Positions 9,965 through 23,733 of a stretch of DNA of 64,000 bases are shown here, piece by piece. Under the pieces are notes generated by a model. That model was not told where the DNA came from, did no database searches, and saw nothing but the letters and a program-made list of their open reading frames with translations. Source of the DNA: Aporrectodea caliginosa (taxonomy: Eukaryota; Annelida; Clitellata; Crassiclitellata; Lumbricidae); NCBI GenBank assembly GCA_020284085.1, contig JACEVL010000149.1, positions 643,792 through 707,791 of the forward strand. The letters run 5' to 3'. How positions within the stretch are numbered: position 1 is the first letter of the stretch; every line of letters starts with the position of its first letter. A program made the translations under genes and the position numbers.

Positions 9965-12900
9965 TGTATGTATGTATGTATGTATGTATGTATGTATGTA
10001 TGTACAGGGTGGCCCAATATAAAATGTCCCACCGGATAAAATGCAATTTCTCCGCAACCAATTGCGATTTTTATACCAAAATTTCACCATTTACAGAGGA
10101 ATAATCCACGAAAATTTCACTAAGCAATTTGCATAGCTTCAAAAGTTACAGCTGTTTAAATGTTAAATTCCATTTTTTTAAATTTCCGAAGAAAAATGGA
10201 CAGTCACTTGCAATTTTCAATGTCAAATAAAATCATCTTTCATTACGAAATCAGAAATCTGTTGAGCAGTTTATCTCAAGGCATGTTCGAAGTGTCCACC
10301 CCTAGCTTTCACACAAGCTCGAAGTCTTTTTGTGAAGCTCAGTATGGCCTTGTTGATTGAGTCCTGCGGCAGCTGGTTCCATATTAGCTGCAAGACTTTT
10401 TTCAGCTCGTCAATGTTCTTCGGCTTTGGATGAAATGTCTTGTAGCGTTCAAGCAGCTGCATAGCTTCCCAGATGTGATAATCAAGAGGGTTAAGGTCTG
10501 GAGAGTTTGGCGGCCATTCATCTTTGCCAATGAATTCACTGCAGTTGGTGGCAATAAAGCCTTGAGCCAACCTTGCCGTGTGAGCAGGCGCACCGTCCTC
10601 CTGGAAAATGAAACCAGATGGTAGAACAGACTTGCAGTCTTCAATGAGTCTGGGTAATAGAGTTTCAACGTAAAGTTGAGCGTTTACTTTAGCCTTGTCT
10701 GGGATGAAGTGCAGTCTTCCCTTATCGCCGTAACACACGCCAGCAGAACCATGATGTGCTTCGCAAACTTGGATCTCTCGACCACCAGGCGACTTTTCGT
10801 GAAAATCGCGGTTTTTTGCCGGCAGACCAAACGCATTTAATATATTTTAAAATATCTGCAATTATTAACAGCTTGCTTCATAAAACACTTTCTTTACAAC
10901 TTGTAATGAGGTCATATGACGGCATCATTATTTGGGTGTTACAAAACAATTTCTTTGTGAAAAAATCTTAAAGAAATAACTATTATTGGACCGCTCATCT
11001 GCGGAAATTCGAAAAATGAAATTGAATATTTAAACAGCTGTAACTTTTGAAGCTATGCAAATTGTTAGGTGAAAGTTTCGTGGATTGTTGTGAAATCATT
11101 CCTCTGTAAATGCTAAACGTTTGGTAGAAAAATCTCTATTGGTTACGGAGAAATTGCATTTTATCCGGTGGGACATTTTATATTGGGCCACCCTGTATAT
11201 ACACAATAATTATCATGTTTGTTAAATTCTAACTGTTTAAGCATGGCTTTGTGAATCAATGTCTCTTTTGATACATTTAGTGACCATTCTGGCCATAAAT
11301 AATATTCTATGTGCTGGCAACAATGTAAGGTAAGGTATTAAGGTAAGGTAGTAAGGTAAGGTATTAAGGTAAGGTAATTGCTGCTTTATTGCACGCATAT
11401 TTCACAAATAAGAAGCTCATCTTAATGTTGCAGTGCATTATATTTGTTGTTGTTATTATTATTATTATTTATTGTTATTATCAATAAATAAAGCAACAAT
11501 AAATAATAGTAGTAATAAACAATCCTTCATTTATTATTAGCACGAGAAAGTATTCAATCAGTGGCACTGAGCAATTGGGTATGAAGATCTTGCTCAAGGT
11601 CACTACACAATTTTGTGTTGGGGGGTGGGGGGGGGCTTCAACTCACACATTCTACATTTCAAGGCGAGCACTCAAACCAGCTGGATACCCTGATACACTG
11701 TATATGTTTGCTACATGTACCTTTTCATTTAACAGTTGGAACTTCTTTTTGCGAGGCTGGGCTGTGAGTACCTCTAACTGGTTATGGGTATATCTTGGAG
11801 GGGTGCTGTACAAATACTCTGAATCCATGGTTAAGTGACTGAATAAAGTCTAAAATAAATGTGGTTCTGCTCTTGTTGTCAGCCTTGTCGACGGAAAACG
11901 CGACCTGAAAATCGAACAGTGTTTGTGGGCAACAGAATTCCAGAATCTTGCGAAGTGTTTGTGCCAGAACAGTATCCGTCCAACCGAATTGTATCATCTA
12001 AGGTGTGTTGACTCATGATGTTTGGGTTTCCAGTATATCACACGAAATATAGCGTATTGCAAGCCTATGTAGTTCCTAGTATCTCTGATAGTTTTGATTT
12101 TTATTAGACCATTCCATTGGATTATGATGGTCACTTTAAAATTAATTCCTTTTGTGCTATGAAGTACTTAGATATAGATTAGTTATGGTTAATTAATTAC
12201 TCTATGGTTAGATTTGAAACGTGGATACACTTTCTTTACTACTAACATTTTAAAAATATTATCTGTGTCACCCGAGTACCATATAAAAGCATAAAGTGAT
12301 GAATGCATAAGTAGATTAATGAGACATGACATGTCTAAAAATGGCTAGAAGCAACGATGTGAGAGTTCTAAGAGATGGACTTGCTTATTGTGGATCATGT
12401 AGTTTTATACCACATTTTCAAATTTCTGTACAACACCCTTGCACTTGTTTTATTAGGTTATAGATTGCTTTTGATTGTAACAGTTTACTATGTATCTGTT
12501 TTGCAGTATACCGCATGGAATTTTATTCCAAAGAACCTCTTTGAGCAGTTCCATAGAATAGCCAACTTTTATTTCCTCATTGTGGCTTTTATTGAAGTAA
12601 GATTATTTATATGTTATTAAGTGTTTGTTAGAATTCATTTGTTAACATTGATTTAACCGATAATAATAATAAACAATAATAATAATCATTTATTAATGCA
12701 AACTGACAAGTTTGCAGTAAGATCACATGATATATAGTATTAACAGATGCTAACAAGTTTAACAGGAATCGATTTTAAATGTATGGCAGCCTGCAAGGCG
12801 CGCATTTATCCTACTGCTCATTTTACAGTCACCCCAAGGGAGTGGAAGGCTGAGTCAGCCTTATGGGGTTAGCAGGTATAAAACCCCTCCTTCTGATCTT

Positions 12901-15900
12901 CATGCCAGCATGTTATCATTCAATCATTTCCCCACCTCAATTATATTTTGAATGATAGTGCAGTATTGCTTACAGAGTTTTTACAGACCTCTAAATTACA
13001 CATGTATCAACCATTCATCGTATGTTACACACACTGCTGCTATATCAACTTAAGTCCACAGAAGCGAAGTTTTAATGCCAGAACTAGACAGTCTTCAATG
13101 GATTATTCACTAGATTTCCTGAATGTTTGCTATGTGTATTTGGCTGTAATAAAACTAAGTTCTTGGTGCTATCAATTTTATCACTAAATTTCAACAGTCT
13201 GTATATATTTGGATATTATATTTTGATTTTATATGTTGTTTAGTTGTTTGTTCATACATCTGTAAGTCCATGGACGAGCATTCTGCCTCTGATCTTTGTG
13301 GTAGTCATTACAGCCATAAAGCAGGTCTTGTATATCTTCAACATTACATAGCAACTTAACTGGCTTTATCTAGTTAAAGAGTAAGAAACGTGGATTATTT
13401 AGTTTTTGAGAATTATTATTAGAATTATGGATAAATTTCTTACATGCTGTACTTAATGCCTTACCAGGGTTTAAACTTTTATTAACATATGATGGGACCA
13501 TTATGGGTCTACGTGGGTCCTATATGAGAATATGATCCCATATGGGGCCATATGGCTAGGTTAAGAATGAGGTCTTTATATAGAGAATGCTTAAGCTACC
13601 ACGAGGTTACTAAACTGACCAGCTTTTCCTGAATATTTATACTCTCTTTTGTGAAGAAAATAATTTGAAAATGGGAAGGAGGAGGATGTGAAGGAAGAGG
13701 TGGAGAAGGAGGATGTAGAGGAGGAGGTGGAGAAGGAGATGGAGGATGTTGAGGAGGTGGAGGATGTTGAGGGGAGTAGGAGGAGGTAGAAGACGAGGAA
13801 GTGGAAGAGGAAGTGGAAGAGGAGGTGGAAGAGGAAGTGGAGGAGGAGGAGGAGGAAAAACTGAAAAATTTACTGTATAGGAATGTTTGTAATTTTAGAT
13901 GACTTTGTAGAGCAAAGACAACTGTTTGCATCATGGGGAATTACCCCATTCGAGTGATTCGACCTACTGCCATGATGCAGTAATTTAAAAGAGCTTAAGT
14001 AATTGAATAGGTTATGGTGGATCCACTTTGTAAATTTTGTTATTGCACAGATTTGCATTATGTTGTTAGGGCTACGAGGATTGGATTCGACACAAGGCAG
14101 ACCGAGAGGTGAATAATCGTACGAGTCTTGTTCTACGGAATGGAAAACTAGAAGACACCAAATCAATGCATATCCAGGTACCACCAACCATTTCTCTCCC
14201 CTCTTCCACTTGCAATTGGGGTTTGACTCCTGGCATATCTTATAAAACATGTTGCCCATTGATGAATGACTCTCTTGTTTCGGGGTTAGCAGTGTCATAT
14301 TTTGGAGTTACATAAGTTACAATACAATACAATACCTAGGTCATGTATTTAAATGGGTCCGTTTTCTTGATTATTTTAATTTTTATATCGGATTGATTTA
14401 CTTTGCAATTTGTTGCTAGGTTGGTGACATCATCAAGGTGACTGCTAACAGTGACATACCATGTGATATGGTTCTATTGTCTTCAAGCGAAGCAGACGGT
14501 CACTGTTACATCACGACAGCTAATCTCGACGGCGAAACTAATTTAAAGGTCTGTTGGTCGTTTTCCGTCAGTGGAACATGATCTGAACAGATCTGCTGTG
14601 TTTGAGCTTCTTAAAATGTTAAGAGATCTGCTGCATTCATGCATGCATTCTTTCATTCATCGAGAGGTCAGGGTACTCGCCAGGGCAGAAAGCTCGAACA
14701 CCTACACCACTAGCCAACTCAGCTATTAGAAGTACACTGACTGTACACTGTCGGTACACTGTCGGTGGGAAATTGAGATGGCGAGGGAGTCCTGGCCAAC
14801 CTCTGTCATATGCCGAGGCTAAGAAAATGAAGTCGCTAGCAATACATACCCATGGCTGCCTCAGGGCTAGCTTGAGGACTGCTCTTCTTTCATACATTTA
14901 CCTGTTGGTTTGTTGCTTCATGCATTCATTCGTTCATTAATGCATGCATTCATTCATTCATTCATGCAGAGCAAGATATCTGCTCAGAGCTGCCGGTGAG
15001 AGACTGGTCAAACGTCAGTAATTTCAAATTCTGTGGTGAAACATAGCAATTAGTTGCCTCGCTGTTTCACAGTTGAATTGATTTTAATATCGTTAGGTGA
15101 ACTGTTTGAATTGCAGATGTTTTACAGTCCGACCGAAACGCGTCCGTTACAGTCCGAAGATCAGTATGAATCATTCTACGGATGCATCGAATGCCAACAG
15201 CCAATCACAGATCTCTACCGATTCGTTGGTCGAATCAACATCTACGACGTTCATGGCAAACAAGAAACTCAGTCTCTCGGCGCAGAAAATGTTCTCCTAC
15301 GTGGATCACGGCTCAAGAATACACCATACGTTTATGGTAGTTACAGTTAAATCAAAATCTTGTCCTCCATATGACAATCATGCTACTGATCATACCATCC
15401 TCTTAGTCCTAAGTCAGGCATACTCTTTTTGTTCCATGAGTTAGGACCACAATGGCCCAAACTAGATCTTTTGCCACTATTGGGCCCTCCCTATGGAATG
15501 CCCTTCCCTCCTCTCTACGTATTACTATTCTTTCTGAGTCTCTTCCTACAGCCTTCTCCCTCCTCAAAACCTTCTCTAGAGGTACTTCTCGCACTGGGAG
15601 TGCTACTGAATGGCCACTGCTGTGAGCGGCGCTATATAAATTAACAAATACAATACAATACAACCTTAAACAGCATGCTGTTGACATAGGCCGTGAACAG
15701 CATGTTATTGAAGTCATTGTTATAGGCCCCAGGAAGTGGCCTGCTACTTATTATGCTCTATAAATTGTTGTTTTCGCATAAGATTATCTTACATTATCGT
15801 TTTAACAATGCAGTTATGTTTGCAGGCCCAGTCTGTGTCTGAAGAGTGGCTGAATAATTATTGGTAAAGTAATCGTAATCGTAATCTCCAAAAGTCTAAA

Positions 15901-18900
15901 ATGCCAAGCGCAGGGCACCAGCTTATTCACGAGCGCATATAAGGTTGACAGAACATACCTATGTCAGCTATATATATGTAGTCCTTAGGGGTATGGTCTT
16001 GGAGATCGATGATGATTTTTCCAATGAAGTGCCAAGAATACAGGACTATTCCAGAAATTTACACATCGTAATCGTAATCGTAATCTCCAAACTTCTAAAG
16101 CGCCACTCGAAAGCCAAGCGCAGGGCACCAGCTTATTCACGAGCGCTGCGTCTAGTCAGAGGAGTTGTCCAAAAGAGTAGTCCGAGGGAGGTCCGAGTCC
16201 GGTTTCCAGAGGATCAGAGAGGGCACAGCAGATGTTAAGGCGGGTGTCTTTTAGGTCGAAGATTGGAAGGTACAGGATCAGATGAGTCAGGATAAGAGTT
16301 CTTGAACTTTTGCTGGACCAGACAATGAAGTTTGTACACTCTAATGTGGAATGCAGGACAATGCGGAGTTTGTACGTAATGATCACTGGTATGGATTAGG
16401 TGGGAAGCATTGTATTGCTCTGTCTTGCGCTTATTGCAGAGCTGATGTCAACTTGTTCCCATTGCCAATCCATATTATGAAATTCTAATTCTTTGAGATA
16501 AAATTAAACACACTAGATGAAGTTGAACTAATTGTGTTTTAGGTTGTGCTATCTACACGGGGCAGGACACAAAGATTTCGCTGAATTCCAGATACCAAAG
16601 TCATAAATACTCCAGAGTTGAGAAGTTAGTGTATAAAACAATGCATGCATATTAATGAGCTCAAGAGCTCTTCAAGTCTTATTAAAGGAAGTTTGCATCT
16701 TGTACTTGTTTTATAGTGTCTTTAATTAATACTTGTGTTTCATAAAGTCGTCACCCTAAATTATATTTTTATAGCCCCTAGACATTGGTCCCACATATTG
16801 CTAGACTGGCTGCTTATTGACTCATAGTTTAAGTCTTAAAGATCTGTGTGTTGATAAAAAAACCATAAATACATGCATACATACATTATACATACATAAA
16901 TGCATGCATGCATGCATGCGTGCATAGGCACATGTCTCAGAATCAATCAATCAATGTATAATTGCTGTCTGATAATACTTAAATACACGATATTTATGAT
17001 GTGATCCTATTATAACTCTAATCCTGATGCATGATGATGTTGATAAATTATATTAGTTTATTGCTCAAGCAGGAAGACACACCACTTCACAACTTACATA
17101 ATCCAAATGCTACTATAAAGGAACTAAAATACAGCCAATAGTCAAAGTTTTATACTATATCCATCTAGTATCCCATAATGCGTCTTATGAAGCACACCTC
17201 TACACGTACGATACTATATTTAGAACGTTCTAAATATAGATATCGATGGGAAAAGGTGATTCCCCGATTCGAAAAGTTGAGTCCCCGATTCTATAAGCTA
17301 GCCTTTTGGGGAGGTGAAATTTTGATAGAATGAAGTGTGAGTCTATATGCCAAGTTTCACGACGATTGAATGATTGTAAGTGATCGAACTAGTCGTCGCA
17401 AGATTTGACTATTTAGCCTGTGGCTCAAGCAAGCAAGCAATCAATCAAGATTCCTGCAAGTTAAACTAGATGGATATAAAAAGAACCAATAGTAAAAACA
17501 AAGTTTTTTACTATATCCATCTAGTATCCTATAATCCGTCATATTAAGCAGTTACCTCTACAAATATATAGCATTTTACAACATAGCGTCCGCTTAATCG
17601 TTTCTGTTGCAGCGAATGGCAACGCTGGCCAATCACAACGCTCCGTGTCGGAACATGGATCCCGATTCGAAAAGTTTAGTCCACGATTCTATAAGCTAGC
17701 CTTTTTGGGGAGCTGAAATTTTGATAGAATGAAGTGTGTGCGAGGGCGAGTCTGTGTGCCAAGTTTCATGACGATTGAATGATTGTAAGTGATCGAATTA
17801 GTCGTCGCAAGATTTGACTATTTAGCCTGTGACTCAAGCAAGCAAACATTCAAGCAAGCAAACATTCAAGCAAGCAAGATTCCCGCAAGTTAAACTAGAT
17901 GGATAAAAAGGAATAATGTTAGAGCTATTAAGATTTGTGTCAAGGTGGTGGTTTAAGAATACGCTTGTATAGTCATTGTATATTACAATATGAACTTTTT
18001 ATAACTTGACCTTGCATTCTGACAATGTAACCCTGAATAAACGAATATTCTATTCTTGTGCTATAAAAAGTTATCAGGCAGTTTTTGATGTGGTTTCCAA
18101 ATACACCCGTTGTAATGAGGTTTTTTGTTGTATTCTTTTGTTAGGAAGATGAACGTCTTCTTGATCATCTATTTGTCGATCCTTGTTTCCTTTTCTGTCA
18201 TTTGGGAGATCATCACAATAGGTTACTACTCAATGTCAAAGACTAGTCCTGAAAACATGTGGTATGTTGGAGGACTACCAGACTTCTGGAATCTCGGGTC
18301 CTGGGATCAGGTGAGAATTTACTTTAAACTGAAAGTTAGCACCAAAAGTGCTGAACAGCGCTGATCTAGCATATGTTATTTCATTACGTGTCAATGAAAC
18401 TCCAAGTCTGCCTGATAAAGACTTTGTTTGGCGCTGAGAAATTTAGGTTGTTCAAGACATTTTTGTATACCTGCAAACTGTAAGCTGAATTTTAGACGTA
18501 CTAATGAACTTGGTCTGTCCTGACGAAGACTACGCTGGAAAGATAATAGGTTTTAATGAGGACATGACATCACTTGGACAAACACTAAGGGGAGCAATGG
18601 ACTTGACAAAGGACTGAGGACAATGGAGATAATTTATTCGTACCCATCACCACCAAATGGCTGTCATCAGGAACTGATGATAATGATGATGAATGAACAT
18701 TGAACATACTTTACATACTATTTACTACTTACCTGCAGACCTACCAGTCTTAACTTAAGAATCTCTGTTAGTATTTTTAACCTCCTTAGGCTGCCTTCCT
18801 GTCTGAATGGGACTGATCCTCTGTATATTTGACCAGTGTGTAAATACTCTGGTATAGCGTAGGCATTGGTGCTAAATAAATGGAGGAAGTAATGTATTGA

Positions 18901-21900
18901 TTAAAAATTCTGAGATGATTTTATGTTAAATTCAAATGAGGTTGAAGATAAAGTGGCTGATGTACCTGATTAGTTTGAGAAATTATCTGTAAATCAAATT
19001 AAGTTTGAGGATCTGCTGATAAATTGTAATTTGTTTTGTTCTGTGGTTGCCTGAGAATCTTCCTTTGAACTGTTTTTTCTGTAGTTTGTGATCATTCTGG
19101 AGGACTTCCTTTCGTATATGATCCTCTGCAATTACATCATTCCGATTTCTATGTATGTCACTGTCGGTATGTATACCTTCAACTCCTTCAACCGGTAAAC
19201 AACCAGTGATAACTGTTGCTGATATTTATTTTCACATGGTTTTTACCTTATGTGACTTCAAAAAGCCATCTTGTGCAAATGGCGTGACATGCGCGATAAT
19301 GGTTTGCATTTATGTGATCATGTACTTTGAAAGTGCTATAAAGAATAGGAACTTAGAAATTTTGGAAGTATCTTTTACTCTTTGGAATTTGGGAAGTAGC
19401 TTCTACTTCTTTGACCTGAAAACTCATCAACTGTAATTGAAGTTTAATTTTCAGTGTGTACATTGCAGCAGCGACCTAGTACAAAATTTGCTAGTATAAT
19501 GTGAGTTATCATGATTTTTGTTTGCATTATTTGAATGAGCCATTATCAGAGTTTTTAAACAGATAAAAAGTTAGATTTTGGCAGTTAAAAATGTGTTGTT
19601 TGTACATGAGTGTGTGAAAAAGGAGATAAAAAGCATTAGAGAGTAAGATTATAAGATCCATTTGTATGCGTTTTGAAGGACAATCTGGTCAATTTCAAAT
19701 GTCAGATTTCTGTAAATGATATCTGCCCAAAATTTGTCCATATTAAATGTGGAGTAATTTGCTTCATTAGGTTTGTTTTATGGCACGAGAAGATTCTCCT
19801 AACTGAGTTACTATGTACTGGAGTGGGATAAGAATTTTGTCAGGATTGTTTAGTCAACTATCTATGGCATTTATTAGATAATTCAATTGCATATGTATTA
19901 TTTGTTTGCATTTGTTTCTTTTAATGACTTCAGAGTTGCAGAAGTTTTTTGGTTCAATGTATTTTGAATGGGATGTTGAAATGTTTGATGAGATCACAAA
20001 TGAACCAGCCAAAGCAATGACATCAGACCTTAACGAAGAACTCGGACAGGTTCTGCTAAACAGTTTTTTAATCATAATTGTGTGACAGATTGTTAATTAT
20101 CAAGAGACTTGAACTAAACTAGTTAATGCATTAAACAATTCATAACAGTCCGATGTTTGTAATAGTCTCTTTAACTCCAAGTGAAAGTAAGAGTTTATGA
20201 CAGTATCAGCTTTGACTATTTGCAGTTGGATACATTTGCAAAAAACAATGCAATAAAATGTAGCAATTTTGTTGGCAAATAGCTTAATTGCTACATGACA
20301 TTTTTCTTGCTACAGTTTTGCTACTTTTGCTTACTTTTTTACTTACTTGTTTATGTACTTTCAACTGGCATAGCATACAACAGTGTTTTTTCTTGTACCT
20401 CTGTATACCAGAAGCATGTTACTTTGCAGTCAGGAAAAGCCTGTACGGCTTGTTATGTTGTTACATGAACACTTCTGTTGTTTGCCATATATTGACCTTA
20501 CTGTCTAATGATATGCAATTGGAATGTAATTTATTGTAATTTAATTTAATGTAATTTCACTTTCTGTTAGAAAACAGAGGTTATATATGATTATATTGAG
20601 TAGGATCTTGGACTATCAGAGCTATCACAATAATCCATGAACCTGGCATTTATAACCACTGTCATAACTTTTCCAAGAAGTGAAACGCATTTCATTACAC
20701 TGTCATGTTGAACTAAATCTCCGTCATTTGTGACTTCTTGCATTCTTCTTTGTGAACATGCTTAGATCCAGTATTTGTTTACCGACAAGACCGGTACACT
20801 GACTGAGAATGAAATGCAGTTTCGACAGTGTTCAGTGGATGGTATTATTTACGAAGACGTCAACGATCACCTCTGTATCAAACCAACGATTCCAGGTGTT
20901 ATTCCGGCACCAATTCCCACCTTAACAGTCAGTTTCACTTATGTCTTTGGCTTCTCATGTTACACACCATTTAAAAGTTTTCGTAATTCTATACTTCTCT
21001 CAGAATAATTAATTTAGCAATTTAATGACTGTTTACTTATTAAACAGTGTCATTCCTGTTAAATTATTACACTGCTCTTCTCCATTTTTATATTATCTTA
21101 GGTTTTATATGTATCCTTGCTAAGCAATGATTAGTGTACATCAACGTAATCTCCGTCTTGCAAACACAAATTTTGTGTCCCAAACATGAACATCTGTAGG
21201 CTAATTATATTCCAGGGCCCTTAAGCAACATTTCTAAACTGAATCTAGGCATTTTCATTGTGCAATAATTATTTTTAATATTCTGCACCATAATCTTATA
21301 AATTAGCCTATCAACAGTCAAGGTCGCATCCAAAGCAGACAGGGAAAAAATTGCTGTTAAGGTCAGGTTAGAAGTCCCAGTGAAGACGACAAAATTGAGC
21401 AATAAAAAAACTGCACTGCAGTCAGTAGTTGTAGTGAATTTGTAAGTAGGGGCCTGTCCTCAGGGTAACTTTAGGGCCTTACCCTCAGGATGAGGCTCTA
21501 AAGTTAGTGTCTTTCAAAGCCAGGCAGTTTGGTTGATTTTTCCATGATTCACTGATAGTTTAACTGTTTCAGAAAGAACTTGAGTGGTTGTTCACCGTAT
21601 TGGCACTGTGCCACACTGTTCACATTGATCGACTTCGTTCACCAACACAGTCTGAAAACGACCGAAGTGTTGATGGACAGGACTATGATTACCAATCGTC
21701 ATCACCTGATGAAAAAGCTCTTGTGGAAGCTTCCGCCAAGTAAGGCCGTATACTCAGTCATAGGCGTAGCTACATGAAGGCAGGAGGAGGCAATTGCCTC
21801 CTCTTGGTTTTTCCATATAGTGGAGTTTCAATTGATCAATTGATCGTCGACGCAAATGACCAGGATTTTGGCAAGTTGCCTCCTCTTGAATTGAAGTGTC

Positions 21901-23674
21901 GTGTTTCGTTGGTAGGCGCCTGTGTTGGAGGTCAAGTGGTAAAGTGGGGAAAAATGATCTAATGACTAATGAAAAAAAGGTCATCCGAGTTTATAAAGAA
22001 AGTCTTTAAAAAGGCGCCTGTGTTCGTTCGAGGTAAAGTGGGGAAAAAAGGGTCAAATGACTAAAAATAAAGGTCATCGGATTTTTTAAAGAAAGTCTAA
22101 AGGAAGGTCATCGGAGTTTACAAAAGTATAAAGGTGTCATCGTCGGAGTTAAAAAATGTAATGTCTAAAAAAGGTCATTGGGAAAAATATGCACTGGTCT
22201 GTGACGTGTGAAGTTGCCTCCTCTTGAATTTAAGTCTGGCTACGCCACTGTACTCAGTGCCAGATCTTGTTGTATCTTTCAGCCAATGATCACTTAGTAA
22301 TGATTTCCTAGTCAGTTACGAGATGAACTGTATGTAATGCCATTGTTACGACGATGGTGATTGACTGATTAGTGATGTGGATCATGCATTTTGATTTTAT
22401 GTAATGATATTAAGGGATATTCTCACTTATTCACTTACTAACTAACTTATTTGATGCGAAAACATTTGTTGTCAGGTGCTATATACTTTGAACTGAGTTT
22501 TTAAGATGTCTGCATACCAAAGTGTGATTTAGCAATTGGTTAATAAAGACACTACTTACTTACTTACTTAACCACAGGTTTTAAAATGCAGTGTCTTGCT
22601 TTTAGGACTCCATAAATAGGTGTCGTATCTTTAGAAAGCTATAATCATGTGGGTTGTGCTATTTGAATTTTCTTTATTTTTTCATAGTTATAAAGCTTGT
22701 AAACTCTACATCTCAGCATGCCAAAATGTAAAATCTAAGAACGAGATTATTTGTTATGACTTAGTAATAAGTTATCTGTTGGAAGCAGCGAATGCTATGT
22801 CTTCTGTCTAGGAGTTGATGTGAGTCCCTTCCTGTCAATCACTGACTAAGAAATTAGACTGAGTCTTTACTTAATGTTGACAGGTTTGGCGTAGTTTATC
22901 ATGGAGAAAGGGACGACCAGATGGAGTTGACTATCTGTGGTCAATTGAAGCGTTTCAAACTTCATCACGTTCTAGAATTTGATTCTGGTCGAAAGAGGAT
23001 GAGTGTCATCGTAGAGGATGAACAAGGTTTGTTGAAGTATTCATGGTTGGAGCCCACTGTGTTGTGTAGGCCTCTAATTCTTGACTTATTCTCTTCTTCC
23101 ATTGTTGACTTCGGTTTTCTCTCTGATTGTCACCTTCTGTCGATATGAAATTCTATGAGTGTGTTGACTTATATACAGATTTTAAAAAGTTTATTGAATA
23201 TTATTTTGATTTAAATAGTAGTATAGAAATTAGAATTAATGATGTATTTGTAACATAATCTAGCATAACTTTGGTTTTAACTTCACTTTTAATTAGCTCA
23301 GAAGACATTTCGTCTGTATTGCGGTTTGCTCTACCTGGACTATGTGTAAGAACTTCTTGATTAACATATAGGATTATAGGACTTATGTGAATTATTATAG
23401 ACACATAAATGCTAAACATACTACTTCAACCCATCTCCTTGCCTTGTTGGGCTGTGCCACCCTATGGCTCATGGTTGCAGTCTCTATTTGCTGTGGTAGA
23501 AGTGCTTCTGAATCGTTGCTTGGAGTCATCGACTGCTTACAAACTACGGCACTCAAATCTTTATTATTATTATTATTATTATTATTATAATTTTTTATGC
23601 CCCGAAGGTATACAGGATCCCTCAGGGACTTCAACATTATCTATTGTAGAAAATTATTATTATTATTATTATTA

Positions 23675-23733
<59 letters not shown>

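Noticed and set aside
20888..20935. A later donor inside flippase exon 12
   Set aside because: Ending the exon at 20927 (ACA|GTCAGT) keeps phase 0 with exon 13. Reading on leads to a stop at 21006.
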